A stretch of 5,686 nt of DNA. Source: DATBGO01 sp050011895. GTDB taxonomy: Bacteria > Actinomycetota > Actinomycetes > Streptosporangiales > Streptosporangiaceae. Of this stretch, positions 5,182 to 5,686 are shown piece after piece. The position numbers and the translations under genes were made by a program. Below the pieces are notes generated by a model that saw only the letters and a list, made by a program, of their open reading frames with translations, was not told the origin of the DNA and ran no database searches. The first letter of the stretch is position 1. Each line of letters begins with the position of its first letter. Location of the stretch: positions 1-5,686 of the forward strand of contig JBEKIF010000207.1 in assembly GCA_050011895.1 (NCBI GenBank). Direction: 5' to 3'.

Positions 5182-5664
5182 TCACCGGGGCGCCGCCCCA
5201 CCGCTCTCCCACCGTGGATCATCGCCCAATACGACCTCCAGCTCACTCAGCCCGAGCAGTCGGTCCGGCTCACCGCGCTCCGCCGACGCCTTGTTGTGGA
5301 TCGGGTGTTCGGCATGAACAGCATCAGTCTCAGCCCAGCGCAGTGCGGCCTCGTCGTAGTAGTGCTCTAAGGTCACGAACTTGACATCGCTCAGCCAGAC
5401 CTTCGACGAATGCCCCGCCAACCGAGTAGGCCACCCACCCCGGGTAATGCCGACATACAGCAGCAGATTCCCAGGTCCCCCGGAATCCGGTCCTCGACCC
5501 CACATTCGATAAAGCGTGCCCGCCAGGTTCGTTCCGTTATCGCACACACGGCATCCGCGATGATTACGGCAGTGCGTACACCTCACCCACCGGCCGCCAC
5601 CCACGACATCACACTCCACGATCCGTCCGTCGTTCTCCAGTCCCAGCTCCCCGACCCGTCTCAT
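5182..5664 (-). CDS. GIY-YIG superfamily nuclease-like protein with cysteine cluster
   Basis: The 160-residue product matches the GIY-YIG nuclease fold. TLY at 50-52 corresponds to GIY and YVGIT at 70-74 to YIG. Then follow RLAGH at 81-85 (candidate catalytic arginine), a helical region with AALRWAETDAVHAEHPIHN at 106-124 carrying the candidate metal-binding glutamate (119) and the closing asparagine (124). This layout is that of small actinomycete GIY-YIG proteins. Before it, CTHC at 29-32 and CRVC at 38-41 form a tight double CxxC that probably binds zinc; an extra Cys is at 18. The insertion between the two strands (53-67) is longer than usual. The ATG at 5664 lacks a clear ribosome site and the frame stays open to the window edge, so the true start may lie outside. 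The target DNA is unknown; solitary members may be repair, restriction or mobility nucleases. Confidence 0.82.
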   Translation of the reverse strand: MRRVGELGLENDGRIVECDVVGGGRWVRCTHCRNHRGCRVCDNGTNLAGTLYRMWGRGPDSGGPGNLLLYVGITRGGWPTRLAGHSSKVWLSDVKFVTLEHYYDEAALRWAETDAVHAEHPIHNKASAERGEPDRLLGLSELEVVLGDDPRWESGGAAPR

Positions 5665-5686
5665 GCGCTGTCTGTCACCAGTCTTT

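Overview
The window is high-GC DNA with actinomycete-like coding style: GTG starts, strong G/C third positions in the transposases, and transposases of types common in Streptomyces and relatives. No gene here fixes the genus. It reads as an accessory region: small genes of lower GC than the insertion sequences, two of them nuclease-like, invaded by two complete insertion sequences of different families.

Layout. 1-740 (+) is the 3' part or whole of an unrecognised gene whose frame is open to the left edge. 741-924 is a convergent gap holding two copies of an 18-bp near-palindrome. 925-1305 (-) encodes a small endonuclease VII-type HNH nuclease, and a third copy of the near-palindrome lies upstream of it at 1444-1461. 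1306-1807 has no gene I can support apart from a possible N-terminal extension of the HNH protein. 1808-3512 (-) is one gene for a 168-residue single-pass membrane protein, cut in two by a 1196-bp IS630-family element (2098-3293) that duplicated its TA target. 3513-3778 is intergenic. 3779-5073 is a complete 1295-bp IS3-family element with two overlapping transposase frames, a slippery A7 run, matched ends and a 3-bp GTC duplication. 5182-5664 (-) encodes a GIY-YIG-fold nuclease-like protein with a cysteine pair cluster; its frame is open to the right edge.

With both elements removed, the original order on the minus strand was GIY-YIG protein, membrane protein, HNH nuclease, converging on the 236-residue gene. 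These genes are spaced by a few hundred bases, so they are neighbours rather than a tight operon. I see no CRISPR array, tRNA, rRNA or recognisable complete defence system. The best-supported unusual points are the exact in-frame repair of the membrane gene when the IS630 element is removed, the three related near-palindromes on both sides of the HNH gene, and the frameshift signal in the IS3 element.
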